Shown: positions 34,579 through 42,071 of the stretch, one piece after another
Position numbering within the stretch: the stretch's first letter is position 1
Layout of the letters: every line of letters starts with the position of its first letter
Assembly (NCBI GenBank): GCA_025964575.1
Contig: JAOPYO010000172.1
Location: 1 to 64,000, forward strand
Reading direction: 5' to 3'
From: Actinomycetes bacterium
GTDB taxonomy: Bacteria > Actinomycetota > Actinomycetes > Streptosporangiales > Streptosporangiaceae
DNA: 64,000 bases
Notes under the pieces: model-generated
Told to the model about the DNA's origin: nothing
The model's database searches: none
Seen by the model: only the letters and a program-made list of their open reading frames with translations
Made by a program: the position numbers and the translations under genes

Positions 34579-35381
34579 CAGAACCTCGGGGGGACGAGGA
34601 CGAAGTACAGAGCAGAGATCACATAGTTGGCCGCGAACACCAGGATGGAGGTGACCACCGTCGACTTGTTGACCGCCCGGCCGACGCCGACGGGACCGTA
34701 GTCACAGTTCATGCCCATGTAGCACGCGACCGCTCCGGCGATGAAACCGAAGATCCAGGCCTTGAACAGGGTGACCAGGAGGTCGGAGAGTTGCAGCAGC
34801 GAGGCGGCGCCGTCGAAGAAGGCCCCCGGGCTCACACCCTGCTGGATGACGTTGAAGTAGAAGCCACCGGCGACACCGGACAGGATGACCAGCGAGCAGA
34901 GCAGCACCCCGATCGTGCTGGCGGCCCACAACCGTGGCGTGACCAGCCGATGGATCGGGTTGATGCCCATGACCTCCATCGCGGCGAGCTCGTCGCGGAT
35001 GTTCCGCGCGCCCATGTCGGAGGCTATGGCGGACCCGCCCGCACCGGAGATGAGCAACGCCGCCGCCAGCGGGGCGACCTGCTGGACCATCGCGGCGACG
35101 ACGGCCGCGCCGGTGCTCGACTGGGCTCCGATCTGCCGGGAGATCTCACCCACCTGCAGGGAGATCGTCGCGCCGAGCGGAATCGCGATAAGGAAGATCG
35201 GAACGCTCGTCACCCGGGCGATGAACCAGCACTGCTCGATGAACTCGCCCCACCACGTGCGGATGTCCCAGGTCCGGCGCATCCCCTCCAAGAAGGTGAC
35301 GCACAGCTCTCCGGTCACGTCGAGCGCCGAGCCGGCTCGTTTCCGGGCGCCGTTCACGCCCTTGTCGAGCAACAGCGCCAT
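34578..35381 (-). CDS. yrbEA: YrbE/MlaE-family ABC permease A
   Basis: A 267-residue permease and the first large gene of the mce operon. ISGAGGSAIASDMGARNIRDELAAMEVMGINPI is the MlaE coupling region with the E-L-x-A-M-x-V-M-G motif; several membrane helices surround it. Its ATG at 35381 overlaps the stop of a 12-codon upstream ORF (TGATG), and no strong RBS of its own is visible. Initiation therefore probably depends on reinitiation after that short ORF. No MceG/MlaF-type ATPase is encoded in the operon or elsewhere in the window. Confidence 0.93.
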   Translation of the reverse strand: MALLLDKGVNGARKRAGSALDVTGELCVTFLEGMRRTWDIRTWWGEFIEQCWFIARVTSVPIFLIAIPLGATISLQVGEISRQIGAQSSTGAAVVAAMVQQVAPLAAALLISGAGGSAIASDMGARNIRDELAAMEVMGINPIHRLVTPRLWAASTIGVLLCSLVILSGVAGGFYFNVIQQGVSPGAFFDGAASLLQLSDLLVTLFKAWIFGFIAGAVACYMGMNCDYGPVGVGRAVNKSTVVTSILVFAANYVISALYFVLVPPRF

Positions 35382-35419
35382 CAGCCGAAACTCTCACCGG
35401 AAACAGCAAGACGAAGCAT
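35381..35419 (-). CDS. 12-codon upstream ORF coupled to yrbEA
   Basis: On the minus strand AAGGAGG lies 5 nt before ATG 35419, the best ribosome binding site in the operon. It opens MLRLAVSGESFG, whose TGA overlaps the yrbEA ATG as TGATG. The arrangement suggests that ribosomes load here and reinitiate at yrbEA. It could be a leader peptide or a device that tunes mce expression. Too short for the ORF track. Confidence 0.55.
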   Translation of the reverse strand: MLRLAVSGESFG

Positions 35420-35535
35420 CCCAGCCTCCTTAAATTCACGGACGTCAGCGCGACCATCCGAGCTCAGGCGCTGATTGATCGCTCAACCGTGACCCGAAGC
35501 CACATGGCATGACCATCGTCCGACAAAGAGACGGC

Positions 35536-35551
35536 AATCACACCTGTGATT
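35536..35551. promoter_or_regulatory. Perfect dyad AATCACA-CC-TGTGATT upstream of the mce operon
   Basis: Two perfect 7-bp arms with a 2-bp spacer, 117 bp upstream of the short ORF leading the mce operon and downstream of the TerC stop. It is a plausible operator. Mce operons are often controlled by GntR/FadR- or TetR-type repressors, but none is adjacent. The remaining 35382-35637 gap presumably holds the mce promoter. Confidence 0.45.
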
Positions 35552-35637
35552 TTGAGCACTGTAGGGGAAGCAGGTCTCAGAAGCGAGTACTTACTTATTT
35601 ACTGATGAGCGGAAGGCCATCTCGGCGGCGAACCGGC

Positions 35638-36633
35638 TCACTCGCCGCGCAAACCGGCACCCGTGGTCTCCTCGTGTGGCGGCGCGACGGCCGGCGGGCC
35701 TCCGCGGACCTTGATCAGGCTGGCCACCGTGGTGACGGTCATGGTCCCCCCGATCACCGCCAGGGACAACCAGATCGGGATCTCGGGAGCCCACGAGACG
35801 TGATAGCTGTGCAGCGCCTCGAGGATGAGCTTCACCCCGATGAAGCCCAGGATGAACGCCAGCCCATGACTCAAATAGACCAGTCTCTGCACCAGCCCGC
35901 CCAGCAGGAAGTACAGCTGGACCAGGCCCATCAGGGCGAAGGCATTGGCGGTGAAGACGAGGTAGGGCTGCTTGGTGATCCCGAAGATGGCGGGGATCGA
36001 GTCGAGGGCGAACAGCAGATCGGTGGAGCCGATCGCGATCATGACGATGAACAGCGGGGTGAACAGGCGCCGGCCATGCCGGCTGACCGAGAGACGTGAT
36101 CCTTCGTACCCGGTGGTGGTCGGCAGAACGCGTTTGCTCCAGCGCAGCAGCGCGTTCTCCGTGAACTCGTCCTTGTCGTGGCCGCGTGCCAGCCCGACCG
36201 CGGTCCAGATGAGGAATGCACCGAAAAGGAAGAACAGCCACTGGAACTGAGCGATCGCCGCCGCACCGACCGCGATGAATAGGCCGCGCAGGATCAGCGA
36301 GATCACGATGCCGTACATCAGCACCTTGTGTCGGCTGGTCACCGGCACGGCGAACCGGGTCATGATCACATAGAAGATGAACAGGTTGTCGACGCTCAGG
36401 CTCTTCTCGGTGAGGTAACCGGCGAAGAACTGCGCCGACTGAGTGCCACCGGAGAAGACCAGCACGCCGAGGCCGAAGAGCGAGGCCAGCGCGATGTAGA
36501 AGACCGACCAGCCCGCCGCCCGGCGAGGGGTGAACTCGCGGGGCTCGCCGCGATCGACCAGGACCAGGTCGGCGACGATCAGGGCTACGACACCCATCAT
36601 GGTCAGGGCCCAGACCCACAGCGGTACGTTCAC
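35638..36633 (-). CDS. TerC-family integral membrane protein (putative manganese exporter)
   Basis: A 331-residue TerC protein with at least seven hydrophobic helices. Signature acidic membrane motifs are SVDNLFIFYVIMTRF and STDLLFALDSIPAIFGI. I choose GTG 36633 (MNVPLWVWAL), 7 nt after GGAGG, rather than the TTG at 36639. TerC proteins related to Alx/MntP-type systems export Mn2+ or load it onto secreted enzymes. The upstream leader carries a yybP-ykoY riboswitch, which strongly supports a manganese role. It precedes the mce operon on the same strand, but a 256-bp gap suggests separate transcription. Confidence 0.93.
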   Translation of the reverse strand: MNVPLWVWALTMMGVVALIVADLVLVDRGEPREFTPRRAAGWSVFYIALASLFGLGVLVFSGGTQSAQFFAGYLTEKSLSVDNLFIFYVIMTRFAVPVTSRHKVLMYGIVISLILRGLFIAVGAAAIAQFQWLFFLFGAFLIWTAVGLARGHDKDEFTENALLRWSKRVLPTTTGYEGSRLSVSRHGRRLFTPLFIVMIAIGSTDLLFALDSIPAIFGITKQPYLVFTANAFALMGLVQLYFLLGGLVQRLVYLSHGLAFILGFIGVKLILEALHSYHVSWAPEIPIWLSLAVIGGTMTVTTVASLIKVRGGPPAVAPPHEETTGAGLRGE

Positions 36634-36640
36634 GATCAAG

Positions 36641-36669
36641 CCTCCGGCGACAGATGTCTACGCCGGAGG
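36641..36669 (-). promoter_or_regulatory. RBS-sequestering hairpin (riboswitch expression platform)
   Basis: CGCCGGAGG pairs perfectly with CCTCCGGCG over 9 bp with an 11-nt loop. The minus-strand 3' arm contains the TerC Shine-Dalgarno GGAGG, and the 5' arm overlaps the end of the riboswitch aptamer (GAGACCTCCGG). Metal binding that keeps the 5' arm in the aptamer would free the RBS, giving translational ON control. Confidence 0.7.
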
Positions 36670-36780
36670 TCTCTCCCGCCCGCACCGGGGTGCTTGGGGC
36701 CGGCAGCGCCGGGCCTTACTCCGTTGAACGGAGCAGACCGTGTTGACGACACTGCCGCGTAGGGATACTCCCCTCCATGT
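36664..36780 (-). promoter_or_regulatory. yybP-ykoY (Mn2+) riboswitch
   Basis: Read on the minus strand, the leader contains GGGGAGTATCC, a CTACG, the CGTCAACACGGTCTGC segment and the closing GGGAGAGACCT. These are the conserved joining-region sequences I know from yybP-ykoY RNAs such as that of mntP, in the right order. The downstream gene is TerC, the commonest partner of this class. Mn2+ binding should favour TerC expression. No covariance search was run. Confidence 0.75.
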
Positions 36781-36852
36781 CCTCACTACAACTCACATGG
36801 TCGCCCGTTTAGTTCCTCGTGACGTCGAGTCGTCCTCGCCTCCCGAAACGAC

Positions 36853-36900
36853 CATGATGGGGTCTCGTCCCCCTCCGAAGGGGGCCCAGACACCATCATG
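36853..36900. promoter_or_regulatory. 48-bp stem-loop in the leader of the transglycosylase gene
   Basis: CATGATGG pairs with CCATCATG, and inside this TCT/AGA and CCCCCT/AGGGGG pair around a CCGA loop, with small bulges. It sits between the divergent TerC and transglycosylase genes. It could be a terminator or leader structure. The remaining 136 bp before the transglycosylase ATG hold no gene; TACATAAT just before the start resembles a -10 box and would give an almost leaderless mRNA. Confidence 0.45.
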
Positions 36901-37036
36901 AACGTCGGCCGGTGGAGGAACACGAGGAACTGGTCGCGGCACTCCAGCAGTCGCGGCTCGCAGCGGGCGAGACCAATCAACAAACCGGGGCGAAAACCGT
37001 AGAGGCAACGGGGATCTTGGGGCAATCTACATAATC

Positions 37037-37789
37037 ATGCGGGACGTTCACCCAGCACCACCACGACGCCGGCCCTCCGCGCCGCGCCCCCGGGCCGCGG
37101 CGCCCCGGAAACGTCAGCGCGCGCGTCGCCCGGTCGACTCCGCACCGCTGTTCGTACGGATCCTCACCCACAACGCCGCGATCATCTGTGCCGTGATCCT
37201 GGCCGTGGGTGCGGGCGTCTTCTACTTCAGTCCGGGCAAGGGCGCGCCTCCGGTCGCCGCCGGTATGTCCGTCGAGCAGCTCGGCGATCTCATGAACCAG
37301 CAGTCCGACATGGACCCGGTGACCGCGAACGCGGTGGCCTACGCCAAGCAGCGGGCGTACGAGAAACAGGTCAAGGCCGATCGGCTCTTGGTCGAGAAGG
37401 CGAAGAAGGACGCCAAGGCCGCCGCCGCGCTGAAGGCCAAGAGGGACGCCGCCAAGAAGGCGGCGGCACTGGCCAAGGCCAATCCGACCTCTGCGCAGAA
37501 CCAGGCACTCGGCAAGCAGATGAACGCGCTCAAGGGCTGGAGCGGCTGCTGGCCGTCGCTGCTGACCATGTGGACCCACGAGAGCCACTGGAACGAGCGG
37601 GCCGACAACCCGGGCTCCGACGCCTACGGCATCCCGCAGGCACTGCCGGGCTCCAAGATGGCCTCCTCCGGCCCGAACTGGCAGACGAACTCGGCGACCC
37701 AGATCGCCTGGGGACTCGGCTACATCAAGGCTCGTTACCACGACCCCTGCGGAGCCTGGTCCTTCTGGCAGGCCCACCACTGGTACTGA
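37037..37789 (+). CDS. Membrane-anchored lytic transglycosylase-like protein
   Basis: A 250-residue envelope enzyme. The N-terminus is very basic (RRRPSAPRPRAAAPRKRQRARR), followed by one membrane anchor (AAIICAVILAVGAGVFYF). A Lys/Ala-rich coiled coil (about 100-150) leads to a C-terminal SLT-like lysozyme-fold domain: LLTMWTHESHWNERADN, with E182 the likely catalytic acid, then AYGIPQALPGSKM. It would cleave peptidoglycan glycan strands outside the membrane. Two Cys (CWPS and DPCGAW) may form a disulfide. No strong RBS is visible. Confidence 0.88.
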   Translation: MRDVHPAPPRRRPSAPRPRAAAPRKRQRARRPVDSAPLFVRILTHNAAIICAVILAVGAGVFYFSPGKGAPPVAAGMSVEQLGDLMNQQSDMDPVTANAVAYAKQRAYEKQVKADRLLVEKAKKDAKAAAALKAKRDAAKKAAALAKANPTSAQNQALGKQMNALKGWSGCWPSLLTMWTHESHWNERADNPGSDAYGIPQALPGSKMASSGPNWQTNSATQIAWGLGYIKARYHDPCGAWSFWQAHHWY

Positions 37790-37843
37790 CCCGAGGTCGG
37801 CGGGCGGTTTACGAGCCGGTATCGGGGAAGCCGATGGTCTGAA

Positions 37844-38482
37844 TCAGGCGGGCTGGGAGAGCCGGATGAGGATGCGGCAGATCTCGTCGATGATCTCGAG
37901 GGCCTCGGTTTCGTCCTCGGCGGCGGCGACCTCGCGGCCGGCCTCGCCCATCACGGTGGTCAGCACGAGGGCGAGCACCTGGGCGGCGCGTTCGCTGCCG
38001 TGGCCGCGCAGCAACTTGGAGTTCTGGCCGATCCACTGACGCGCCCGGCCACGGCGCATGAGGGCGAATCCGCTGGGCCCCTCCCCCGACTGGAACAGCC
38101 GAGAGGCCTCGCGCTGCTGCCAGCACACGTCGAGAAATGCCCGCGCCCCTGCGATGAACAGCGCGATGGGATCGATCTCGCCACTCTTGCGAGCCCTGAC
38201 GACGGCGAGGGCGGCCTGCCGCTCCTGCTCCGCGGTGTAGTCCTCCCAGAGCGCCAGATAGATCCCGGCCTTCCCGCCATAGTGGTGGTAAAGGCTCCCA
38301 ACGCTGATACCCGAGCGTTCGACGATCTCGGCGATGCCCGTATCGGCATACCCACGGTCAGCGAAGATCTCCTGGGCCGCATCCAGCAGCGCTTTACGTG
38401 TCGCGTCCGCCCGGGCCCACTGCCTTCCGCCGGTCTCCGCCCGGCCGTCACCCGGTTGATTCGTCGTCCGCATGGCGGCCAT
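37844..38482 (-). CDS. TetR-family transcriptional regulator
   Basis: A 212-residue TetR protein. The HTH is RKALLDAAQEIFADRGYADTGIAEIVERSGISVGSLYHHYGGKAGIYLALW, with the G-S-L-Y-x-H-Y recognition helix. ATG 38482 has GAGAGG 7 nt upstream; the longer track version is not supported. The ligand domain is divergent. Twin TTCTAGAA palindromes 75-96 bp upstream are probable autoregulatory sites. The next minus-strand gene upstream is an F420-type nitroreductase, but operator geometry suggests independent control. Confidence 0.9.
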   Translation of the reverse strand: MAAMRTTNQPGDGRAETGGRQWARADATRKALLDAAQEIFADRGYADTGIAEIVERSGISVGSLYHHYGGKAGIYLALWEDYTAEQERQAALAVVRARKSGEIDPIALFIAGARAFLDVCWQQREASRLFQSGEGPSGFALMRRGRARQWIGQNSKLLRGHGSERAAQVLALVLTTVMGEAGREVAAAEDETEALEIIDEICRILIRLSQPA

Positions 38483-38551
38483 CGCACATCCTCTCCACCT
38501 GATCCACCGGAGAGCGGCACCTTGGCCTGCCCCGGCGGCGGGCGAATCTGA

Positions 38552-38578
38552 GAATATTCTAGAACATCCTTCTAGAAC
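38552..38578. promoter_or_regulatory. Twin TTCTAGAAC operators for the TetR gene
   Basis: TTCTAGAAC occurs at 38557-38565 and again at 38570-38578, each containing the palindrome TTCTAGAA, with centres 13 bp apart. GAATATTC overlaps the first copy. The element lies in the promoter region of the TetR gene at 38482. Confidence 0.55.
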
Positions 38579-38672
38579 TGGTCTCGGAGTATGTCCGGCA
38601 CAGCAGGTCCGGCCGTGTATGCCCGGCACTGAGGACGCTCGTGGGAGGCCGAGGGGATCGCGCAACAGAGCT

Positions 38673-39077
38673 TCAGACGAGATCGACGACCAGGATGCGC
38701 ATGAAACGACCCGCGGCGCGGGCCACGGCGGGCAGGTCCTCGGCCGTGGCGGCCTCCACGATCCGAGGGTTGGCGATCCGGTGGAACCGGCCGCCACGCT
38801 CAATTCCCGCGAACCCCGCCGCCAGCACGTTGCGGACCCAGTCGGAGCCGGAGCCGTACGGCAGCGGCACGGCGAGCGTGGAGCCGGACCGGAAAGCGGT
38901 CACCGGGGTGCGGTACACGTTCCCGGACTTCCGGCCCTTGTGCAGGATCACAGCATAGGGCGGCACGTAGGGCGCCCACAGACCCTGAATCCGGTTGAAG
39001 ACGCGTTTGTTCACCGCGGGCAGCCACGACGGCATCAGTCCGTCCGAACCATCCTTGGACCGCCCGATGCGAACCAT
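38673..39077 (-). CDS. Nitroreductase/deazaflavin (F420)-dependent family protein
   Basis: A 134-residue split-barrel protein of the Ddn/DUF385 family. WAPYVPPYAVILHKGRKSGNVYRTPVTAFRSGSTLAVPLPYGSGSDWVRNVLAAG includes the H-x-G-R-K-S-G and Y-G-x-x-x-D-W-V-R-N motifs that bind F420 in Ddn-like proteins. ATG 39077 follows AAGGGG. It begins 75 bp after the flavin monooxygenase stop on the same strand and probably belongs to the same unit. It would use reduced F420 to reduce an unknown substrate. Confidence 0.88.
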   Translation of the reverse strand: MVRIGRSKDGSDGLMPSWLPAVNKRVFNRIQGLWAPYVPPYAVILHKGRKSGNVYRTPVTAFRSGSTLAVPLPYGSGSDWVRNVLAAGFAGIERGGRFHRIANPRIVEAATAEDLPAVARAAGRFMRILVVDLV

Positions 39078-39151
39078 GCCGGACCCCTTCTGTAAACGCC
39101 CAGGCGGACAGGCGCCCTTACGGGAGGTCGCCCCGTCCGCCTTCTCCGGTC

Positions 39152-40609
39152 TCACTCGACAATGTAGTCCGCGGGCTTGGCCTTACGGGTGGACGCCCAG
39201 TACTCGAAGGTGAATCCGGGCCACAGCGTGCGGTTGACACCGTGCTCGTCGAGGTACCAGCTCTGGCACCCGCCCTCACTCCAGACGGCCCTGCGCAGCC
39301 GGCGGTATATCCGGTCGTTGAACCGGCGCATGGCCTCCGGCTTGACCTCGATCGTGTCGGCCTTCTGGTCCGACAGCAGCTTCAGACAGCTCATCACATG
39401 CTGTACCTGCTGTTCGATCATGAACACGACCGAGTTGTGGCCGAGCCCGGTGTTGGGGCCCAGCAGCATGAAAAGGTTCGGGAGACCGGGGACGGTGATG
39501 CCGTGGTGGGCCTCGATCCCGTTCTCCCAGATCTCCTGGATCTTCACCCCGTCCCGGCCGATGATGTGCTGCCCGGCGATACCGTCCACCACCCTGAAGC
39601 CGGTGCCGTAGATGATCGCGTCCACCTCGAACTCCTCACCGGCTGTGGTGACGATGGAGTTCTGGCGAACCTCGGCGATGCCGTCGGTGATCAGGTCGAC
39701 GTTGGGCCGGCTGAGCGCCGGGTAGTAGTCGTTGGACAGCAGCACCCGCTTGCACCCGATGGTGTAGTCCGGGGTCACCTTCGCACGCAGTTCGGGGTCG
39801 GCGATCTGCTTGGCGATGTGCCTGCGGGCCATCCAGCCCATCGGCTTGTTCAGCCGCGGATCGATGGCGAAACCGACTGCCCGGGCCTCCAGCGTCCAGT
39901 AGATCTGAGTGCGGACCGCCCGGCCCAGACCGGGGACCGAGGCGAGAGCGCTCCGGACCGGCGTGGGGATCTCGACATCCGGCTTGGGCTGGATCCAGGG
40001 TGGCGTCCGCTGGAACAGCACCAGTTTCCCGACCTGCTCGGCGATCCGCGGGACGAACTGGATGGCGCTGGCGCCGGTGCCGATGACGGCGACCCGCTTG
40101 CCGGCCAGATCGTAGTCGTGGTCCCAGCCGGCGGAGTGGAACGTGGTGCCCTGGAAATTCTCCATGCCCGGAAGTTCCGGATAAAGCGGGATGTGTAGCG
40201 CGCCGACCCCGGAGACCACCGCCCGGGGGGTGTAAATCTCACCGTCAGCCGTGGTGACGCTCCAGCGTCGGGCCGCATCGTCCCATTCGATCAGCTCGAC
40301 CGCACTGTTGTATCGAAGATGCGGACCGATGCCGTACTTTTCGGCGCAGCGCCGCATGTACTCCCAGATCTCCCGCTGCGGCGCGAACAGCCGCGTCCAG
40401 CCCGGGTTGAGCTCGAAGGAGTAGGAGTACATGGGCGACGGCACGTCGCAGGCGCAGCCCGGGTAGGTGTTGTGGTGCCAGGTCCCGCCCAGGTCGTCGC
40501 TCTTCTCGAGCACCACGAAGTCGTGGAGGCCGGCCTTCTTGAGCTGGATCGCCATCCCGAGGCCGGCGAACCCGGACCCGATGATGACGATCTTGGGCTG
40601 GTCGCTCAT
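39152..40609 (-). CDS. Flavin-containing (Baeyer-Villiger-type) monooxygenase
   Basis: A 485-residue class B monooxygenase. FAD motif IVIIGSGFAGLGMAIQLKKAG, GGTWHHNTYPGCACDVPS, the BVMO fingerprint FQGTTFHSAGWD (FxGxxxHxxxW[PD]), the NADPH motif VAVIGTGASAIQ, and the later IIYGTGF are all present and ordered. It should insert oxygen into ketones or oxidise heteroatoms using NADPH and O2. ATG 40609 (MSDQPKIVI) is chosen over the track start. It is divergent from a TetR gene with repeated operator-like motifs between them and is followed by an F420-type reductase. Confidence 0.93.
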   Translation of the reverse strand: MSDQPKIVIIGSGFAGLGMAIQLKKAGLHDFVVLEKSDDLGGTWHHNTYPGCACDVPSPMYSYSFELNPGWTRLFAPQREIWEYMRRCAEKYGIGPHLRYNSAVELIEWDDAARRWSVTTADGEIYTPRAVVSGVGALHIPLYPELPGMENFQGTTFHSAGWDHDYDLAGKRVAVIGTGASAIQFVPRIAEQVGKLVLFQRTPPWIQPKPDVEIPTPVRSALASVPGLGRAVRTQIYWTLEARAVGFAIDPRLNKPMGWMARRHIAKQIADPELRAKVTPDYTIGCKRVLLSNDYYPALSRPNVDLITDGIAEVRQNSIVTTAGEEFEVDAIIYGTGFRVVDGIAGQHIIGRDGVKIQEIWENGIEAHHGITVPGLPNLFMLLGPNTGLGHNSVVFMIEQQVQHVMSCLKLLSDQKADTIEVKPEAMRRFNDRIYRRLRRAVWSEGGCQSWYLDEHGVNRTLWPGFTFEYWASTRKAKPADYIVE

Positions 40610-40640
40610 GGTCCCTCGCTTCACCGTTGATCTACTACGA

Positions 40641-40663
40641 GTAAGTTACCAGCAGTAGGTTAC
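40641..40663. promoter_or_regulatory. Repeated GTA(A/G)GTTAC operator between monooxygenase and TetR genes
   Basis: GTAAGTTAC (40641-40649) and GTAGGTTAC (40655-40663) are repeated 14 bp apart in the 76-bp divergent promoter region. Each contains a GTA-N-N-TTAC-like dyad. The TetR protein encoded to the right is the obvious candidate to bind here. Confidence 0.5.
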
Positions 40664-40685
40664 TGACGGTAGGTCCACTGGGCAG

Positions 40686-41372
40686 GTGAGGGATAGCATT
40701 CGTCACGTGAGCAGCGCCACACCACCCCACACGGCCGTAGGTTCGCGCCCGCGGACCCCCCGCCAGCGAATGTCCCGGGCCGAGCGGGAAAGGCAGATGC
40801 TCGACGTGGCCGAAGAGGTCTTCGCCGAGCTCGGCTACCGCAGCGTCTCCATGGAGGAGATCGCGGACCGCTGTGGGGTCTCCAAACCGATGCTGTACGA
40901 GTATTTCGGCTCCAAGGACGGGCTGCTCCGGGCGGCCATCGCCCGCTCCCGGGCAGGGCTCTACCAGGCCACCCAGGCCGCCATGGCAGAGGCCACCACC
41001 CCGCACGAGGTGCTGAGGCGCGGCATGCTGGCCTACTTCGTGTTCACCGACGAGCACCGCCGGTCGATGGCGATGGTGCTGCAGGAGCCGCTGGTCCTGT
41101 CAGCGGCCGGTGCGGACATCGAGGCCACCCGCCGCCAGCAGAGCGGGCTGATCGCGCCGATCCTGGCCGCGTTCGCCCCTGACGCACCGGCCCAGGCGAT
41201 CGAGGCCTACACCGAGATCATCATCGGTGCCTGCGAGCGACTGACGCTGTGGCGCCTGCAGCGCCCGGAGGTGACGGCCGAGGAGGCCGCCCGCTACGTC
41301 ACCGACTTCTGCTGGCAGGGACTGGGCTCGTACCTCACCCCTGGCGACGCGGCAACGCATCCAGAGCACTGA
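40686..41372 (+). CDS. TetR-family transcriptional regulator
   Basis: A 228-residue TetR protein. The HTH reads MLDVAEEVFAELGYRSVSMEEIADRCGVSKPMLYEYFGSKDGLLRAAI. GTG 40686 is the track start; GTG 40707 (VSSATPPH) is an alternative. The C-terminal ligand domain (LMLAYFVFTDEHRRSMAMVLQEPL-type) is of the common TetR_C class. It faces the monooxygenase gene and probably represses it. Its last 38 bp overlap the 3' end of the next, convergent TetR gene. Confidence 0.92.
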   Translation: MRDSIRHVSSATPPHTAVGSRPRTPRQRMSRAERERQMLDVAEEVFAELGYRSVSMEEIADRCGVSKPMLYEYFGSKDGLLRAAIARSRAGLYQATQAAMAEATTPHEVLRRGMLAYFVFTDEHRRSMAMVLQEPLVLSAAGADIEATRRQQSGLIAPILAAFAPDAPAQAIEAYTEIIIGACERLTLWRLQRPEVTAEEAARYVTDFCWQGLGSYLTPGDAATHPEH

Positions 41373-42021
41373 TCATCAGGTCCAGGCCGAACTCGAAGTC
41401 GGTCTCCGGATCGTGCCTCATCAGCTGGTCCTGGAAGGACACGACGTGCGGGAACTCCGCCGGGTCTAGCCGGTCGAAGCGCTCGGCAGCCGCTTTCGGC
41501 AGGTAGTCGAGCAGTTTGGCGGCCCCGACTTCGCGCATCTGGGCGCCGATCGCGTACGCCAGCAGCGCGCGCATGATCCGCACCGAGGTCTCACCGTCGA
41601 AGCCCGCATCCTCCGCCAGAGCCAGCGCGTGCTCGACCGGCCGCATCCCGGACGGAGCGTCGATCTTGCGGGTGAGCACCAGCGTCACGCAGCGCGGGTA
41701 GTCGTGCGCGACCTTGCGGTAGGCCCTGATCAGCGCCCGCGCCCGCTCGGTCCAGTGCACGCCTTCGCCGCGCACGCCCACGGGGCCCACCTCGCCGACC
41801 TCCATGCCACCGATGATCCGCTCGGCCACCCCGTCCAGCAGGGCGTCCTTGTTGGGCACATGGTTGTAGAGCGACATCACCGCGACGCCGAGCTCGGTGG
41901 CGATCCGGCGCATCGACAGCGTCGCCTCGCCCTCACGCTCGATCAGGTCGATGGCGGCGCCGATGATCCGATCCCGGCTGAGCGCGGCGCGTCCCGCCTC
42001 GATCTCCGGCCTTCGTGGCAC
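41335..42021 (-). CDS. TetR-family regulator of the adjacent diiron protein gene
   Basis: A 228-residue TetR protein. RDRIIGAAIDLIEREGEATLSMRRIATELGVAVMSLYNHVPNKDALLDGV is the HTH; the M-S-L-Y-N-H-V-x-N-K-D form marks the class with a TetR_C_1-type C-terminus. GTG 42021 (MPRRPEIEAG) follows GAGAGG by 8 nt; the ORF track extends 20 codons further without support. A 37-bp palindrome 51 bp upstream separates it from the divergent ferritin-like gene, a textbook regulator-target pair. Confidence 0.9.
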   Translation of the reverse strand: MPRRPEIEAGRAALSRDRIIGAAIDLIEREGEATLSMRRIATELGVAVMSLYNHVPNKDALLDGVAERIIGGMEVGEVGPVGVRGEGVHWTERARALIRAYRKVAHDYPRCVTLVLTRKIDAPSGMRPVEHALALAEDAGFDGETSVRIMRALLAYAIGAQMREVGAAKLLDYLPKAAAERFDRLDPAEFPHVVSFQDQLMRHDPETDFEFGLDLMISALDALPRRQG

Positions 42022-42071
42022 TCGCCACACCTCTCTCAGCCCATTGACACCCGTACTACCAGCGTGACACG

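Noticed and set aside
36900-37036. Possible c-di-AMP (ydaO) riboswitch before the transglycosylase gene
   Set aside because: Such RNAs often precede wall hydrolases, but I could not find the conserved core segments in order.
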